A stretch of 64,000 nt of DNA from an uncultured Gemmatimonadota bacterium (GTDB lineage Bacteria; Gemmatimonadota; Gemmatimonadetes; Gemmatimonadales; Gemmatimonadaceae). The DNA is taken from assembly GCA_903882745.1 (NCBI GenBank), contig CAIRYG010000005.1:328139-392138 (forward strand). The letters are read 5' to 3'. Below the pieces are notes generated by a model. That model saw only the letters and a list, made by a program, of their open reading frames with translations. It had not been told where the DNA came from and did not search any database. Below are positions 1-9,771 of the stretch, piece after piece. A program made the translations under genes and the position numbers. How positions within the stretch are numbered: position 1 is the first letter of the stretch; the number at the start of each line of letters is the position of its first letter.

Positions 1-2027
1 CCCACAAACGTATCGGTGCTCGCCACGCGCTTCACGGGCGCGTCGAGCCACGCAAAGCACTCGTCGGCAATGGCCGCGGCGATTTCTGCGCCGTAGCCCC
101 ACGACAACGAATCTTCGTGGGCGACAATCACGCGGCCGGTCTTCTTGACGCTCGTGAACACGGCCTCGCGGTCCCACGGCGACAGCGTACGGAGATCGAT
201 CACCTCGACGCTGATGCCACGCTCCCCAACTTCGCGCGCCGCGACCAGCGCACGGTTCACCGTGGCGCCATAGGTCACCACCGTGACATCCGTTCCCTCG
301 TGCAGAATCTTGGCCTTGCCGAACGGAATCATGAAGTTCGGGCCCGGATTCTGCGACTTGTTGTACGTCTGGCGGTAGAGATGCTTGTGCTCGAGGAAGA
401 TCACGGGGTCCTCGCAGCGGATTGCGGTGCGGAGCAGGCCGTTGGCATCAAAGGCATTGCTCGGGCACACCACGCGCAAGCCTGGGCACGCCGTAAAGAG
501 CGAGGCGCCCGTCTGCGAGTGGTAGATCGCGCCACGGATGTAGCCGCCGTACGTCGTCCGGATGACCACCGGCGAGGCGTACTCGTTGTTCGAGCGCCAA
601 CGCATCGTCGCGAGCTCGTCGCGGATCTGCATGTACGCCGGCCAGATGTAGTCAAAGAACTGAATTTCAACGACGGGCTTGAAGCCACGCTGTGCGAGAC
701 CGATGGCGCGTCCCACAATGTTGGCTTCGGCGAGCGGCGAGTTGTACACGCGCCCACTCCCGAACTCCTTCTGCAAGCCGGAGGTCACACCGAACACGCC
801 GCCCTTGCCCTTCACATCGCCGAGGTACTCCTCGCGCGACACGTCGGCCACGTCCTCGCCGAACACGAGGATCCGCTCGTCGCGACGCATCTCCTCCTTC
901 ATGCAGGAGTTCAACAGGTCGAGCATCGTGGTGGGCTCGCCGGTGAACTGCGGATCGTCTTCGGTATCAAACTGCTCACTGGTCGGGTCGACATCGGGCG
1001 AGTACACACCGAAGTACACGGTGCTCGCGTCGGGCTGCGGCTGCGCCAGCGCATCATCGGTCGCCGCCAAGACTTCGGCGTCGATTTCCTCTGCAATCGT
1101 CGCAATCTCGGCTGCTGTCGCGTAGCCCTCCTCAACCAACCACTTCGGGAACACGGTGATCGGATCGCGCAGCGCATCGGCATCGCGCTCGGCGCTCGGA
1201 CGATACTTCACGTCGTCATCGGAGAGCGAATGCGAATACGGGCGAATCACCTTGGCGTGCACGAACGCGGGTCCCTTGCGCTGGCGGGCGTAGTCGACCG
1301 CGCGCTGGATGGTCTCATAGCTCGCAATCAGATCGCATCCGTCGACCTGCTGCACGTACAGCCCCGGGAAGTGCTTCACCAGTTCGGAAATCGATCCGCC
1401 CGGGGTGTTCACTTCGACCGGCACTGAAATCGCGTAGCCGTTGTCTTCGACGATATACACCACCGGCAGCTTGAGATTCGATGCCGTGCTCAGCGACTCC
1501 CAGAATTCCCCTTCGCTCGTCGTGCCATCACCCGTGGTGACGAGCACCACGTCGTCGCCCTTGAACTGCGGGTCGTCCACGTTCCCCTGCTTGGCGCGCA
1601 GCGTGGCTTCGGCGGCACCGACCGCCTGCAAGAACTGCGTGCCCGTGGGCGACGACACCGACGTGATGTTGAGACGCTTGTGTCCCCAGTGGCTCGGCAT
1701 CTGCCGCCCGCCAGAGTTCGGATCCACCGCCGCGCCAACGGCCGAGTAGAGCATCTCGGCGGCCGTCATGCCCAGCTGCAGGCAGAGCGCGCGATCGCGA
1801 TAGTAGAGATAGAACCAGTCGTACCCCGGCTTCAGCACCAGTCCAGCGGCCGTCATCAGTGCTTCATGCCCGGCCCCGGAGATCTGGAAGAAAATCTTGT
1901 TCTGACGCTTGAGCGCGATTTCCTTGTCGTCCACACGACGCGAAAGGAGCATCGTGCGATAGGCGCCGAGCAGTTGCTCGCGCGTGAGTCCGTGTGTGGC
2001 GCGACGCGCCTTGGACGAAGTAGCCAT
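1..2027 (-). CDS. Fused alpha/beta E1 component of a 2-oxo acid dehydrogenase (3' end outside window)
   Basis: The reading frame is open from an ATG at 2027 to the window edge (675 codons) and lacks its C-terminus. The first ~330 residues are an E1-alpha domain: [11 protein letters not shown] early on, then the ThDP motif [12 protein letters not shown] followed by [10 protein letters not shown]. The rest is an E1-beta domain ([46 protein letters not shown]). The enzyme would decarboxylate pyruvate or branched-chain 2-oxo acids with thiamine diphosphate and pass the acyl group to the lipoyl E2. One-chain alpha+beta E1 enzymes are known in several phyla, while most bacteria use two genes. Substrate cannot be told from sequence. 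No E2 or E3 gene is visible; they may lie beyond position 1. Confidence 0.9.
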   Translation of the reverse strand, partial: MATSSKARRATHGLTREQLLGAYRTMLLSRRVDDKEIALKRQNKIFFQISGAGHEALMTAAGLVLKPGYDWFYLYYRDRALCLQLGMTAAEMLYSAVGAAVDPNSGGRQMPSHWGHKRLNITSVSSPTGTQFLQAVGAAEATLRAKQGNVDDPQFKGDDVVLVTTGDGTTSEGEFWESLSTASNLKLPVVYIVEDNGYAISVPVEVNTPGGSISELVKHFPGLYVQQVDGCDLIASYETIQRAVDYARQRKGPAFVHAKVIRPYSHSLSDDDVKYRPSAERDADALRDPITVFPKWLVEEGYATAAEIATIAEEIDAEVLAATDDALAQPQPDASTVYFGVYSPDVDPTSEQFDTEDDPQFTGEPTTMLDLLNSCMKEEMRRDERILVFGEDVADVSREEYLGDVKGKGGVFGVTSGLQKEFGSGRVYNSPLAEANIVGRAIGLAQRGFKPVVEIQFFDYIWPAYMQIRDELATMRWRSNNEYASPVVIRTTYGGYIRGAIYHSQTGASLFTACPGLRVVCPSNAFDANGLLRTAIRCEDPVIFLEHKHLYRQTYNKSQNPGPNFMIPFGKAKILHEGTDVTVVTYGATVNRALVAAREVGERGISVEVIDLRTLSPWDREAVFTSVKKTGRVIVAHEDSLSWGYGAEIAAAIADECFAWLDAPVKRVASTDTFV

Positions 2028-2471
2028 GGATTCGGCGAAATGCTGAAGGGTGCGCCATGCCACTCAGAGTCGAGGAGGCGCGACGGAAGCGCAGGAACGT
2101 CCGAAAGTTAGCGGTTTTCCGGCCGCATCCCAAGGCGGTCAGCCCACTTTCGGTGGCCCAGAGGAAGAACAACCAGCCGACCCATCCCCGGTCCGACATT
2201 TTTCCACGTCGTGACTTTCGGGGACTTGCGGGCCTCGTGTTACGAGGCAACATTTTCGGTCGTTAGATGTGGAAAGCCCGGATGCCACCTCCGGCATTCG
2301 GAGTCAGTGGAGGGAAATGGCCGCTCGCACGCGACAGCCAGTCCAGCCCATTGAGCCGCCTGCGCCTCGCGCGCAGGCCGGCTGGACCCTCCGCCCCATC
2401 AATCCCACCCCGCTCGGGCTTCCTGCCCCGTTGCGGGGTGTCGGCGTTTCGGCCCTGTTCGGCGAGGTGTC
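2028..2471. promoter_or_regulatory. Divergent intergenic region with a small hairpin
   Basis: This 444-bp stretch separates the E1 gene (minus) from the HNH gene (plus) and must hold both promoters. I see no convincing coding frame; short open frames here lack a recognisable domain. A perfect 7-bp stem, GCCTCGT (2232-2238) and ACGAGGC (2242-2248) with a GTT loop, is followed by CATTTTCGG and could be a weak terminator or part of a leader. No clear -35/-10 pair could be assigned. Confidence 0.4.
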
Positions 2472-2876
2472 ATGTCTCACCGGAGTGTTCACCGCATTGT
2501 ATTGCCCCGTGCAGCCCGTGGTGCTTCCCGCCATCACCGTCGCGTGCTCGCTCGGCAGGAAAAACGACACGTTAAGCGCTCGACTTTCCGTGATTGCGGG
2601 CGGCGCTGTGTCTACTGCAGTACGATCCTTGGGTTAGACATCACAACCCTGGATCACGTCTTTCCGCTCTCGCGCGGCGGAACGAATGCTCCGGGCAACC
2701 TCGTGGCTGCCTGCCAGCAGTGCAACCAACTGAAAGGGTCCTTACTGCCGCAGGAGTTCTTCGCGCGGTATCCCTGGGCGGGGGCGAACTTCATCCGCTA
2801 CGCGCGGGTGGTACACCGCACGCTCAAACGCGGGGCTAGACGGGCGGTGAGCCTGGCATACGCGCAGGCGGCGTAG
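2472..2876 (+). CDS. HNH endonuclease family protein
   Basis: 134 residues. The C-terminal two thirds carry a zinc-finger HNH fold: CVYC at about residue 47, then LDHVFPLSRGG with the D-H pair of the first HNH strand, NLVAACQQCNQLKG with the Asn and second CxxC pair, and a trailing helix. This is a His-metal finger nuclease, here without any other domain. Such stand-alone HNH proteins occur as solitary chromosomal genes and as parts of restriction or mobile systems; nothing nearby supports a specific role. The basic N-terminus (about 40 residues) is unusual, so the true start may lie further downstream. The gene ends 41 bp inside the 3' end of the convergent methyltransferase gene. Confidence 0.75.
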   Translation: MSHRSVHRIVLPRAARGASRHHRRVLARQEKRHVKRSTFRDCGRRCVYCSTILGLDITTLDHVFPLSRGGTNAPGNLVAACQQCNQLKGSLLPQEFFARYPWAGANFIRYARVVHRTLKRGARRAVSLAYAQAA

Positions 2877-3735
2877 CGAATTCGGGATGCTCGCGCGAAC
2901 TCTCCAGCGCGAGCATCACCCGCTTTCGATCCGGGCCCCAGGCGTAGCCGCCGAGTGCTCCGCTCGCACGAATCACGCGATGGCAGGGAATCAGATAGCT
3001 GATGGGGTTCGCCCCGACGGCGCCGCCCACCGCGCGCGAACCCCCCGGAGACCCGATCGCCTGGGCGATGGCGCCATAGGTGGTGACCGCGCCGTCGCCC
3101 ACCCGAAGTAACGCGTTCCACACCTTGAGCTGGAAGTTCGTCCCCTTCACATGCAGCGCGATCGCGCAGCGTGGGGCGTCCGGCGCGGGAAAAGCCTGCG
3201 CCGCAACGCGCCGCGTCTCCACCTGATCCTGCACGAGGTCGGCCTTCGGCCAGTCGCCACGCAGTCGCGCCAATGCGTCGTCGCGCGACACGGGATGCAC
3301 AAACGCCAAGTGGCAGATCCCGCGCGCGGTCACCGCAATCAGGCACTCGCCGAACAGCGTGGGATGGAAGCCGTAGTGCACCGTGAGTCCCGCACCACCT
3401 CGCTGCAGCTCCCCGGGGGTTACCGCTTCGGCGTTCACGACTAAATCGTGCAGCCGCCCAGGGCCGCTCAAGCCAGCGTCGAAGCTCACGGCAAGCACGC
3501 TCCGCTCCTCGGCGAGCAACCGCTTGACCACTTCAGCGGTCCGATACTGCACAAATCGCTTCGGGCTGATGCCGGCCCATCGCGTAAACAGCTTCTGAAA
3601 ATGCGCTTCGCTCAGCCCAACGTGCGCGGCGACGTCGGCCAGCGACGGTTGCGCGGCGCGATGCGCATCGAGAAAGCGGATGGCCCGCTCAATCCGTGCG
3701 TAATCGGTACCCTCAATCTCAAGCGTCATGGCCAA
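2836..3735 (-). CDS. AraC-type HTH fused to O6-methylguanine-DNA methyltransferase (Ada-like)
   Basis: 299 residues. Residues ~18-110 form an AraC-type double helix-turn-helix (SLADVAAHVGLSEAHFQKLF, then AGISPKRFVQYR). Residues ~118-285 are an Ogt/Ada C-terminal methyltransferase with the active-site motif PCHRV (Cys251) and the DNA-binding helix around GSRAVGGAVGANP. It removes methyl groups from O6-methylguanine by suicidal transfer to Cys251, and the HTH part suggests it also activates transcription. The N-terminal Ada zinc domain with the phosphotriester-accepting Cys is absent, so methyl-phosphotriester sensing as in E. coli Ada is not expected. The start codon is the first ATG after stops. 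Confidence 0.9.
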   Translation of the reverse strand: MAMTLEIEGTDYARIERAIRFLDAHRAAQPSLADVAAHVGLSEAHFQKLFTRWAGISPKRFVQYRTAEVVKRLLAEERSVLAVSFDAGLSGPGRLHDLVVNAEAVTPGELQRGGAGLTVHYGFHPTLFGECLIAVTARGICHLAFVHPVSRDDALARLRGDWPKADLVQDQVETRRVAAQAFPAPDAPRCAIALHVKGTNFQLKVWNALLRVGDGAVTTYGAIAQAIGSPGGSRAVGGAVGANPISYLIPCHRVIRASGALGGYAWGPDRKRVMLALESSREHPEFATPPARMPGSPPV

Positions 3736-3820
3736 CTCCGGTGACCTGCGTTGGCTGCATGGTACGCCCTGCGGGACAGCGTCTCAATCCGATTCTTGCG
3801 ATGCCGCGTGGGGCGCGCGC

Positions 3821-5725
3821 TCAGTAATCCACCGGACGTAGATAACTCTCGCCGATGGCCGCACCACTCACGAGCGCCACGGTGGGGAGGCGACGCTTCC
3901 AGTGCGTGCCATCCAACCGTTTACGCACGATCTCCACCTCGGCCGCATCAAAGCCCCGTGCGACCAACTCGGTTGGTGTCCACCCATGCACGAGCCAGTT
4001 GAGAATGACATCGGCCTTGGCGTACGAGATGCCGAAATCCTTCTCGTCGGTCTGCCCCTGTTCAAGGTCCGCCGAGGCGGGTTTCCCAATGATTTCGCTG
4101 GGGACACCGAGGTGACGCGCAAGCGCCCACACCTGCGTCTTGAACAGATCGCCAATGGCGTTCACCGGCGGTGAATCGTCGGCGTGCCAGGTGAAGTAGC
4201 CGAGTAGTCGCTCGCTTTTGTTCCCCGTGCCGAGCGGAAGCGCGCGATGCTTGGCGGAGAGATCGAAGAGGGCGATCATGCGTGTGCGGGCCATGACGTT
4301 GCCGCGTCGCGCGGCATCTGCCTCGGGTTCCTGCGCGAGATAGCCGTCCACCGCGGCGCTGATATCCACCGTGCGCTCGGTGATGCCGAGTTGCGTGAGG
4401 AGCAGCGAGGCGTGGTCGAGTGAGTCAGCGCTGGAGGTGCGGTACGGGAGGCGCACGCCGATGACATGCTCGGGTCCCAAGGCGCGGGCCGCGAGGGCGG
4501 CGACCACGGCGGAGTCGACGCCGCCCGAGACACCGACCACGGCGTCAGTGAAGCCTCGGCGTTTGAACTCATCGCGAAGGAAGGCCACGAGCCACTGTTC
4601 GAGCATCGGCGCGTCGATCGCCAGCGACGGCGGGGTTCCGCGCCCGCGGTCTCCACCGACCACCACCGTGAGCGGCGACGTGAGCGGCGCTGTGAGCGGC
4701 GACGTCCCGGTATGCACCGCATCGCGTGGCGCAGGACTGGCGCTGGCTGCTGCCGCACCTGCCGCACCTGCCGCACCTGCCACGCTGGCCCAGCCTGCGG
4801 CGTTCGGGTCGACCCGGTCGCCGGCGGCGGCACGGTCGAGCTCGGCGCGCAATGTCGGGAGCGCGGTCTTGAGATCGCTGAGGAGGTTCCCCTCGGCGCG
4901 TGCGCGCCCGATGTCATCGAGGTCGACCGTCGCCGTGAGCAACGCTTCGTCCCACACGGGGGCGCGGCTTCGGGTGTCGCCGCGCGGGCCCATCACGAGC
5001 GACGAGCCCTGGAACATCTTCCCCCCTTCGCTCCCCACCAGATTCGACAGGGTCACGAAGATCCCATGCTCCTCAGCGATGTCGCGCACGAGGCGGGTCC
5101 AGCGCGCCACCGTGGCGGGGACCGAGTCGCCGTCCTCACGCTCAAAGGCGCCACGCGCCGGTGCCGCCGACGACACAAAGATGATCTGCGCGCCGTCGAG
5201 CGCGGCGATCGTGCCGGTGAGCGAATGCCAGGCATCCTCGCATACGAGCATCGCTGCGCGCCCCCAGGGGGTGTCAAAGGCGCGCACGCCGTAGCCGCGT
5301 TCGACAAATCGCTCTTCGTCGAACATGCCATACGTGGGGAGGAAGTTCTTGCGATGGACGTGCAGCGCGCGCGCGGTGCCGCCCTCGAGCTGCACATAGG
5401 CCACGCTGTTGTGCAGAGTCCCGTCGAGCCGCTCGTAGAAGCCCACGACCGCGGCAATCGGTGCGACGTCGGACGAGGCAAAGCCACCGGCCGCGGCATA
5501 CGCGGCGGCGAGTCCACTCGTGAGCTCCGCGACCGTCAGCGAGCACTCGCGAACGCCCCCTTCCACGAAATAGGCCGAGGTGGCGGTTTCGGGGAAATGC
5601 ACCAGGTGCGGACGCGGGGAGAGCGCGGCCGCTTGTGCGAGCACCTCACCGATACGCGCGAGGTTTCCCGGCACATCGGCTTTGCGGGGGCGGAACTGGG
5701 CGATTGCGAGGTGGAGCAGCGGCAT
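3821..5725 (-). CDS. nadE: Glutamine-dependent NAD+ synthetase
   Basis: 634 residues, two domains. The N-terminal nitrilase-type amidase shows the full Glu-Lys-Cys triad: Glu46 (HFPETATS), Lys126 (HRKNFLPTYG) and Cys162 (LVCEDAWHS). It releases ammonia from glutamine. The C-terminal ATP-pyrophosphatase domain has the P-loop SGGVDSA at 400-406 and converts deamido-NAD+ to NAD+. The join (residues ~312-354) is a low-complexity linker made of two in-frame tandem repeats: a 9-bp unit at 4750-4776 (Ala/Gly) and a 12-bp unit at 4668-4703 (S/A-P-L-T). The start faces the PBP gene across a 101-bp divergent spacer. This is the last step of NAD biosynthesis and cytoplasmic. Confidence 0.95.
   Translation of the reverse strand: MPLLHLAIAQFRPRKADVPGNLARIGEVLAQAAALSPRPHLVHFPETATSAYFVEGGVRECSLTVAELTSGLAAAYAAAGGFASSDVAPIAAVVGFYERLDGTLHNSVAYVQLEGGTARALHVHRKNFLPTYGMFDEERFVERGYGVRAFDTPWGRAAMLVCEDAWHSLTGTIAALDGAQIIFVSSAAPARGAFEREDGDSVPATVARWTRLVRDIAEEHGIFVTLSNLVGSEGGKMFQGSSLVMGPRGDTRSRAPVWDEALLTATVDLDDIGRARAEGNLLSDLKTALPTLRAELDRAAAGDRVDPNAAGWASVAGAAGAAGAAAASASPAPRDAVHTGTSPLTAPLTSPLTVVVGGDRGRGTPPSLAIDAPMLEQWLVAFLRDEFKRRGFTDAVVGVSGGVDSAVVAALAARALGPEHVIGVRLPYRTSSADSLDHASLLLTQLGITERTVDISAAVDGYLAQEPEADAARRGNVMARTRMIALFDLSAKHRALPLGTGNKSERLLGYFTWHADDSPPVNAIGDLFKTQVWALARHLGVPSEIIGKPASADLEQGQTDEKDFGISYAKADVILNWLVHGWTPTELVARGFDAAEVEIVRKRLDGTHWKRRLPTVALVSGAAIGESYLRPVDY
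4668..4703 (+). repeat. 12-bp tandem repeat, three copies, in the nadE linker
   Basis: Three consecutive units of the form GTGAGCGGCGAC (middle copy ends CT) lie in frame in nadE and encode S/A-P-L-T repeats on the minus strand. A second short repeat of CTGCCGCAC, three copies, lies at 4750-4776 in the same linker. Confidence 0.85.
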
Positions 5726-5813
5726 CCGTGAAAGTTCGCACCCTCGGTGGGGTGGGGGTAGGGTATGGGCGATGTTCGGGGCCGCCTCCGGTACCGATTA
5801 CCGTCGGAGAGGG

Positions 5814-5819
5814 TACAAT
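5814..5819 (+). promoter_or_regulatory. Candidate -10 box of the PBP gene
   Basis: TACAAT matches five of six positions of the sigma-70 -10 consensus. It ends 7 bp before the ATG at 5827, so initiation at the usual distance would give a leaderless or nearly leaderless mRNA. No good -35 element is seen 16-18 bp upstream. Confidence 0.4.
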
Positions 5820-5826
5820 TCGTTCA

Positions 5827-7917
5827 ATGCTATCCCCGTTTTCCCAGTCTGTCCGCCGTGCCGTGGCTGCCATGGCTGCCATGGGTGCCCTGATGCTGTT
5901 GGGGTCGCTGGCGCGAGCCCAGGGCGTCCCTGTGGGCGTCCCTCTGGGCGGCGTACGCCCCAAGGCCACCCCGGTCTCGACTGGGGAGCCCTGGAGCATT
6001 ATCGCGCTGCCGCAGTCGTCGCTGGTGTACGCCCGTGACGGCTCGTTGATCGGGGAAATCGGTCGTCAGTGGCGAACGAGCGTCGCGCTCCGGTCACTGC
6101 CCAAGCACGTCTACCAGGCCTTTGTCGCCGTCGAGGACCATCGCTTTTACCAGCACGATGGGGTGGACATGGTCGGCGTTGCCGGCGCGATCAAGGGAAA
6201 AATGCTCGGGCAGTCCCGCGGTGGGGCGAGCACCATCACGCAGCAGCTCGTGGGCAACTTGCATCCCGACCAGATTGACCGGCGCGACAAGAGCGCGCTC
6301 AGGAAGCTCCGCGAGCAGCGCGCGGCGCGCGAGATGGAGAAGCACTACAACAAGGAACAGATCCTCGAGGCCTATCTGAACTGCATCGCGTTCGGGCACG
6401 GCTGGTACGGGATTGAGTCGGCCGCGCGGCACTACTTCGGCAAGCCGGCGTCGCGCTTGACGCTCGCCGAGGCCGCGTCACTCGCGGCGCTTCCGAAAGG
6501 GCCAGCGATCTATGATCCCGCGCGGAATCCGGACAAGAATCGCGCGCGGCGCAATCTGATTCTCGACCTGATGGTCGATCAGAAACTGATTGCCACGAGC
6601 GATGCGGTCGCGGCCAAGGCGACACCCGTACAGACCGATCCGGGCGCGGGTGTTGCTGCGCCCTCCGGCTACTTCGTGGATGTGGTCAAGGGGCAGGCCG
6701 AAGCGGCGGGGATTCCCGTAAGCGCCGGTGGCTACAAGGTGTACACCACATTGGAACCGGCGCTCCAGCGCGCCGCGGTCTCCGCCCTGGTCGACGGCAC
6801 GGCCGCGGTCGAAGCACGCCCGGGGTACACCAATGCCACCTTCGACAAACACCCCAAGGGGAGCACCGACTACCTCCAGGGCATGGCCATCGCGATTGAT
6901 CCCACGAGCGGCGATGTGAAAGCGCTCGTCGGGGGACGCAACTATCAGGAGTCGCAGTTCAATCGCGCCGTGAACGGCATGCGTCAGCCGGGATCGAGCT
7001 TCAAGCCGATTGTCTACGCTCGCGCCATCAGTGACTCTATTTCGCCCAACACGATCGTCCCCGACACGAATCTGCACGTGATGTTCGATCGCCAGGAGTA
7101 CAGTCCCAAGAACTCGGACGGGCTATTCTTGGGCAACATCACGCTGCGCGAGGCCATCACGAAGTCGCGCAATCCCGTGGCCGTGCAGTTGTGGCTCACG
7201 AGCGGCCCCGATTCGGTGATCGCGTTGGCGCGCCGACTTGGCATCTCCACGCCCATCGCGCCGTATCCGTCGAGCGCGATTGGCGCCTCGGAAGTGCAAC
7301 CGCTCAATTTCGTCGCTGCCTACACCGCCTTCGCGAACCTCGGAACGCCCGTCGAGCCACGCTTCGTGTATCGCGTGGAAGATGCCGCCGGCAAGACGGT
7401 CTGGGGACAGTCCGTGCGCATGCTTCCCCCCGCGATGGACGCCTCAGCTACGTTCGTCGTGCGTGACATGATGCGCGACGTTGTCGAGCGTGGCACGGCA
7501 ACCATTATTCGCAAATATCTCCCCCTCGCGGTGCCCGTGGCTGGCAAGACAGGCACCACCGACGACAACGCCGACGTCTGGTTCGTGGGGCTGACCCCAG
7601 AAATTGTGGGCGGCGTCTGGCTTGGGATGGACAAGCGGAAGCCAATCGCCGAGCGCGGTGTGGCCGGCGGCACCCTGGCCGCGCCGATTTGGGCGCAGAT
7701 GATCGCGCGGGGCGGCTACGCGCGGCCATCCACCGCATGGGCAGGAATCCCCGCCGGGGTGGTGTCCGCCGAGCTGGATCGGACCACCGGGGCGCTCGCG
7801 ACCCCCTCGACGCCTGCCGAGCGTCGATATCTGGAGTATTTTCTTTCCGGGACCGAACCGGGAGCGCTGCGCGTCGACGCGCGTCGTATCTTCGCCCTCG
7901 GCCCGTTGGTGTTTTGA
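5827..7917 (+). CDS. Class A penicillin-binding protein (transglycosylase/transpeptidase)
   Basis: 696 residues from the ATG at 5827; an upstream in-frame extension would run into nadE and is unlikely. An N-terminal hydrophobic segment (MAAMGALMLLGSLARA) acts as signal or anchor. The GT51 transglycosylase domain follows, with catalytic Glu103 in VEDHRFYQHDG and the later STITQQLVGNL motif. The transpeptidase domain carries SSFK (Ser390), the SRN motif in KSRNPVAV, and KTGTT at 574-578. It polymerises glycan strands from lipid II and cross-links them in the periplasm. The segment ends in LAR-AQG, so it could be cleaved like a signal peptide, which would be unusual for a family normally held by an uncleaved helix. 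The stop codon is followed closely by the next lipoprotein gene. Confidence 0.93.
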   Translation: MLSPFSQSVRRAVAAMAAMGALMLLGSLARAQGVPVGVPLGGVRPKATPVSTGEPWSIIALPQSSLVYARDGSLIGEIGRQWRTSVALRSLPKHVYQAFVAVEDHRFYQHDGVDMVGVAGAIKGKMLGQSRGGASTITQQLVGNLHPDQIDRRDKSALRKLREQRAAREMEKHYNKEQILEAYLNCIAFGHGWYGIESAARHYFGKPASRLTLAEAASLAALPKGPAIYDPARNPDKNRARRNLILDLMVDQKLIATSDAVAAKATPVQTDPGAGVAAPSGYFVDVVKGQAEAAGIPVSAGGYKVYTTLEPALQRAAVSALVDGTAAVEARPGYTNATFDKHPKGSTDYLQGMAIAIDPTSGDVKALVGGRNYQESQFNRAVNGMRQPGSSFKPIVYARAISDSISPNTIVPDTNLHVMFDRQEYSPKNSDGLFLGNITLREAITKSRNPVAVQLWLTSGPDSVIALARRLGISTPIAPYPSSAIGASEVQPLNFVAAYTAFANLGTPVEPRFVYRVEDAAGKTVWGQSVRMLPPAMDASATFVVRDMMRDVVERGTATIIRKYLPLAVPVAGKTGTTDDNADVWFVGLTPEIVGGVWLGMDKRKPIAERGVAGGTLAAPIWAQMIARGGYARPSTAWAGIPAGVVSAELDRTTGALATPSTPAERRYLEYFLSGTEPGALRVDARRIFALGPLVF

Positions 7918-7949
7918 TGGCTGATCGTCACCCCCCGAGAAGACTCGTC

Positions 7950-9488
7950 ATGCGCACACTCCGTCGTTCCGTTGTTGCACTCCTCGCTGCGGCGGCTACC
8001 GCATGCAGTGGCAAGGATGCCACCAAGGCCGTTGTTCCGGCGTCGATTACGCTTGGAGCGACCAGCTCCGGGCTCACCGCCACCGTTGGAACGGCGCTTG
8101 GCACTGCTCCAACGTTCATCGTGAAGGACGCGGCGGGCGCCGTCCTCTCCGGCGTTCCGGTGACCGTGACCGTTGCATCGGGTGCGGGAACGATTACCGG
8201 AGCCCCCACGACCACCGCGAGCGGCGAGACCTCCGTTGGGGTCTGGAAGCTCGGGAATATCTCGGGCGCCAACACGCTCCGGATTACCGCCGGTTCGGCA
8301 CCTGCGTTGACGATCTCGGCGATCGGCACACCAGGTGCCGCCGCCAGCATCGCGGTGCTCAGCGGAAACAATCAGAGTGGACTTGGTGGCACCGTCGTCC
8401 CGACGGCCGTTCGCTTCAAGGTGGCCGATCAGTATGGGAACGGTGTACCGGCAACGGCGGTGGTGTTCAGCATCACTGGCGGCAACGGTTTTCTGTCCGG
8501 CTCGTCGAATGTCACGACCGATTCCACTGGGACCGCAACGGCCCCCTTCTGGACCCTCGGTCGGCGCGCAGAAGCGCAGACGTTGCGCGCCGTCGTTGGC
8601 GCGGCCGCGGCGACCGTCTCGGCGACCATCCTCACCAACTACATGGTCGATCTGCGCCAATACGGACCGGCGACACTGCCCGCAATCGCTGATGCGGTGA
8701 ATGCCGCGTTCCTCAACGCAGCCACGCGTATCAGCGCCGAAATCATCGGCGGCACGCGCACAGCCAACCTCAATAACTTCAATATCCAGAGCTGTGGCCC
8801 GGGCGGCACGCTGAACGAAGTGGTCTCGTCGATCGTGATCTTCTGGCAGGTCGTCCCCATCGATGGCGCCGGCAACGTCCTGGGGAGTGCGGGGCGCTGC
8901 TTTCTTCGCGCCGACGGTACCAACATGCCCGTCCTGGCGCAAATGCGCTTCGATGAGGCGGATATCGCGGGGATGGTCAGCAATGGAACACTCAACGACG
9001 TGATCCTGCACGAGATGCATCACGCGCTCGGGTTCGGCACCATTTGGAGCTATGTCACTCCCGCGGTTCGTATCCGCGCCGCGACGGCGCTGACGGCCTT
9101 CGTTGGCTCCAACGCGATTGCGGCGTGCAAGGCGCTCGGTGGGCTGTCCACCGCATGCGACAGCGTTCCGCTCGAGAACACCGGGGGATCTGGCACCGCT
9201 GATGCCCACTGGCGAGAAACGACGTTCCGCTCTGAGCTCATGACGGGATTCATCTCGGGAACCGTGCGACCGCTCTCGACCATCTCGATCGCATCCATGC
9301 AGGACCTGGGCTATCAGGTGAATATGAACGTCGCTGATGCCTACGTCGTGGGTCAGCTGCTCCGTACGCCATTCAGCCCCGGCACTGGATTGATCGACAT
9401 CACCGCGGTGCCCTTCGGCGAAGAACTGTTGAAGCCCATCGGATACATTCCCGCCAGCGGCACTCCGTCGTACGTCAGAAAACCATGA
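7950..9488 (+). CDS. Lipoprotein with Ig-like repeats and a leishmanolysin-type zinc metalloprotease domain
   Basis: 512 residues from the ATG at 7950, chosen because it gives a clean lipoprotein signal (LRRSVVALLAAAATAC). An alternative ATG at 7917 overlaps the PBP stop. After the lipid Cys come two Ig-like/Big-1-like modules (about residues 25-220, each with VPVTVTV or GVPATAVVFSITGG strands). The protease domain has HEMHHALGFG (HExxHxxGxG, His354) and a Met-turn candidate in SIASMQDLGY. It probably degrades protein outside the inner membrane. It is paralogous to the protease at 9772, sharing ELMTG and SLENTGG-like blocks. The next gene overlaps by 4 bp (ATGA), so the three genes are likely one unit. 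Confidence 0.85.
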   Translation: MRTLRRSVVALLAAAATACSGKDATKAVVPASITLGATSSGLTATVGTALGTAPTFIVKDAAGAVLSGVPVTVTVASGAGTITGAPTTTASGETSVGVWKLGNISGANTLRITAGSAPALTISAIGTPGAAASIAVLSGNNQSGLGGTVVPTAVRFKVADQYGNGVPATAVVFSITGGNGFLSGSSNVTTDSTGTATAPFWTLGRRAEAQTLRAVVGAAAATVSATILTNYMVDLRQYGPATLPAIADAVNAAFLNAATRISAEIIGGTRTANLNNFNIQSCGPGGTLNEVVSSIVIFWQVVPIDGAGNVLGSAGRCFLRADGTNMPVLAQMRFDEADIAGMVSNGTLNDVILHEMHHALGFGTIWSYVTPAVRIRAATALTAFVGSNAIAACKALGGLSTACDSVPLENTGGSGTADAHWRETTFRSELMTGFISGTVRPLSTISIASMQDLGYQVNMNVADAYVVGQLLRTPFSPGTGLIDITAVPFGEELLKPIGYIPASGTPSYVRKP

Positions 9489-9742
9489 TGCGTGCCGCAC
9501 TGGGTAGTCTCCTGGTCGTGCTCGTCGCCTGTGCTCCGGCTCCGAAGGAGAGTCAGCCACCGGCCGTGTCGCCACCGCCCGCCGTCACATCCGCAGAAAG
9601 CGTCGCGCCGGCGCGTCCGGCGAGCGTCCCCACGAAGTCCAAGGCAGCGCCTGCGGAAAATCGACTCCGCGATAGTGTTACAATGCCCATTGGCATGGTG
9701 GACTCGAACGGGAAATTCGTCCCGCTCAAGAAGCGTCCGTAG
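9485..9742 (+). CDS. Small Pro/Ala-rich lipoprotein of unknown function
   Basis: 85 residues. The start overlaps the protease stop by 4 bp, which suggests translational coupling. The signal peptide ends at a lipobox (VVLVAC), followed by a Pro/Ala/Ser-rich stretch and a short C-terminus (TMPIGMVDSNGKFVPLKK). There is no recognisable domain. Its position between two related metalloproteases suggests a partner or accessory role, but this rests only on context. Confidence 0.65.
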   Translation: MMRAALGSLLVVLVACAPAPKESQPPAVSPPPAVTSAESVAPARPASVPTKSKAAPAENRLRDSVTMPIGMVDSNGKFVPLKKRP

Positions 9743-9771
9743 TCGCTCGCGTCACTGATCAGGTAAACTGC

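Noticed and set aside
117..1427. Long plus-strand open frame of 436 codons
   Set aside because: It is antisense to the E1 dehydrogenase gene, which has strong domain motifs. Its composition (Arg/His-rich, no domain) is that of a shadow frame in GC-rich DNA.
2267..2637. Two overlapping small open frames before the HNH gene
   Set aside because: No domain, no ribosome site that favours them, and they compete with each other and with the HNH start.
7716..9575. 619-codon minus-strand frame across the protease gene
   Set aside because: No domain; the plus strand carries a clear metalloprotease motif and lipoprotein signal.
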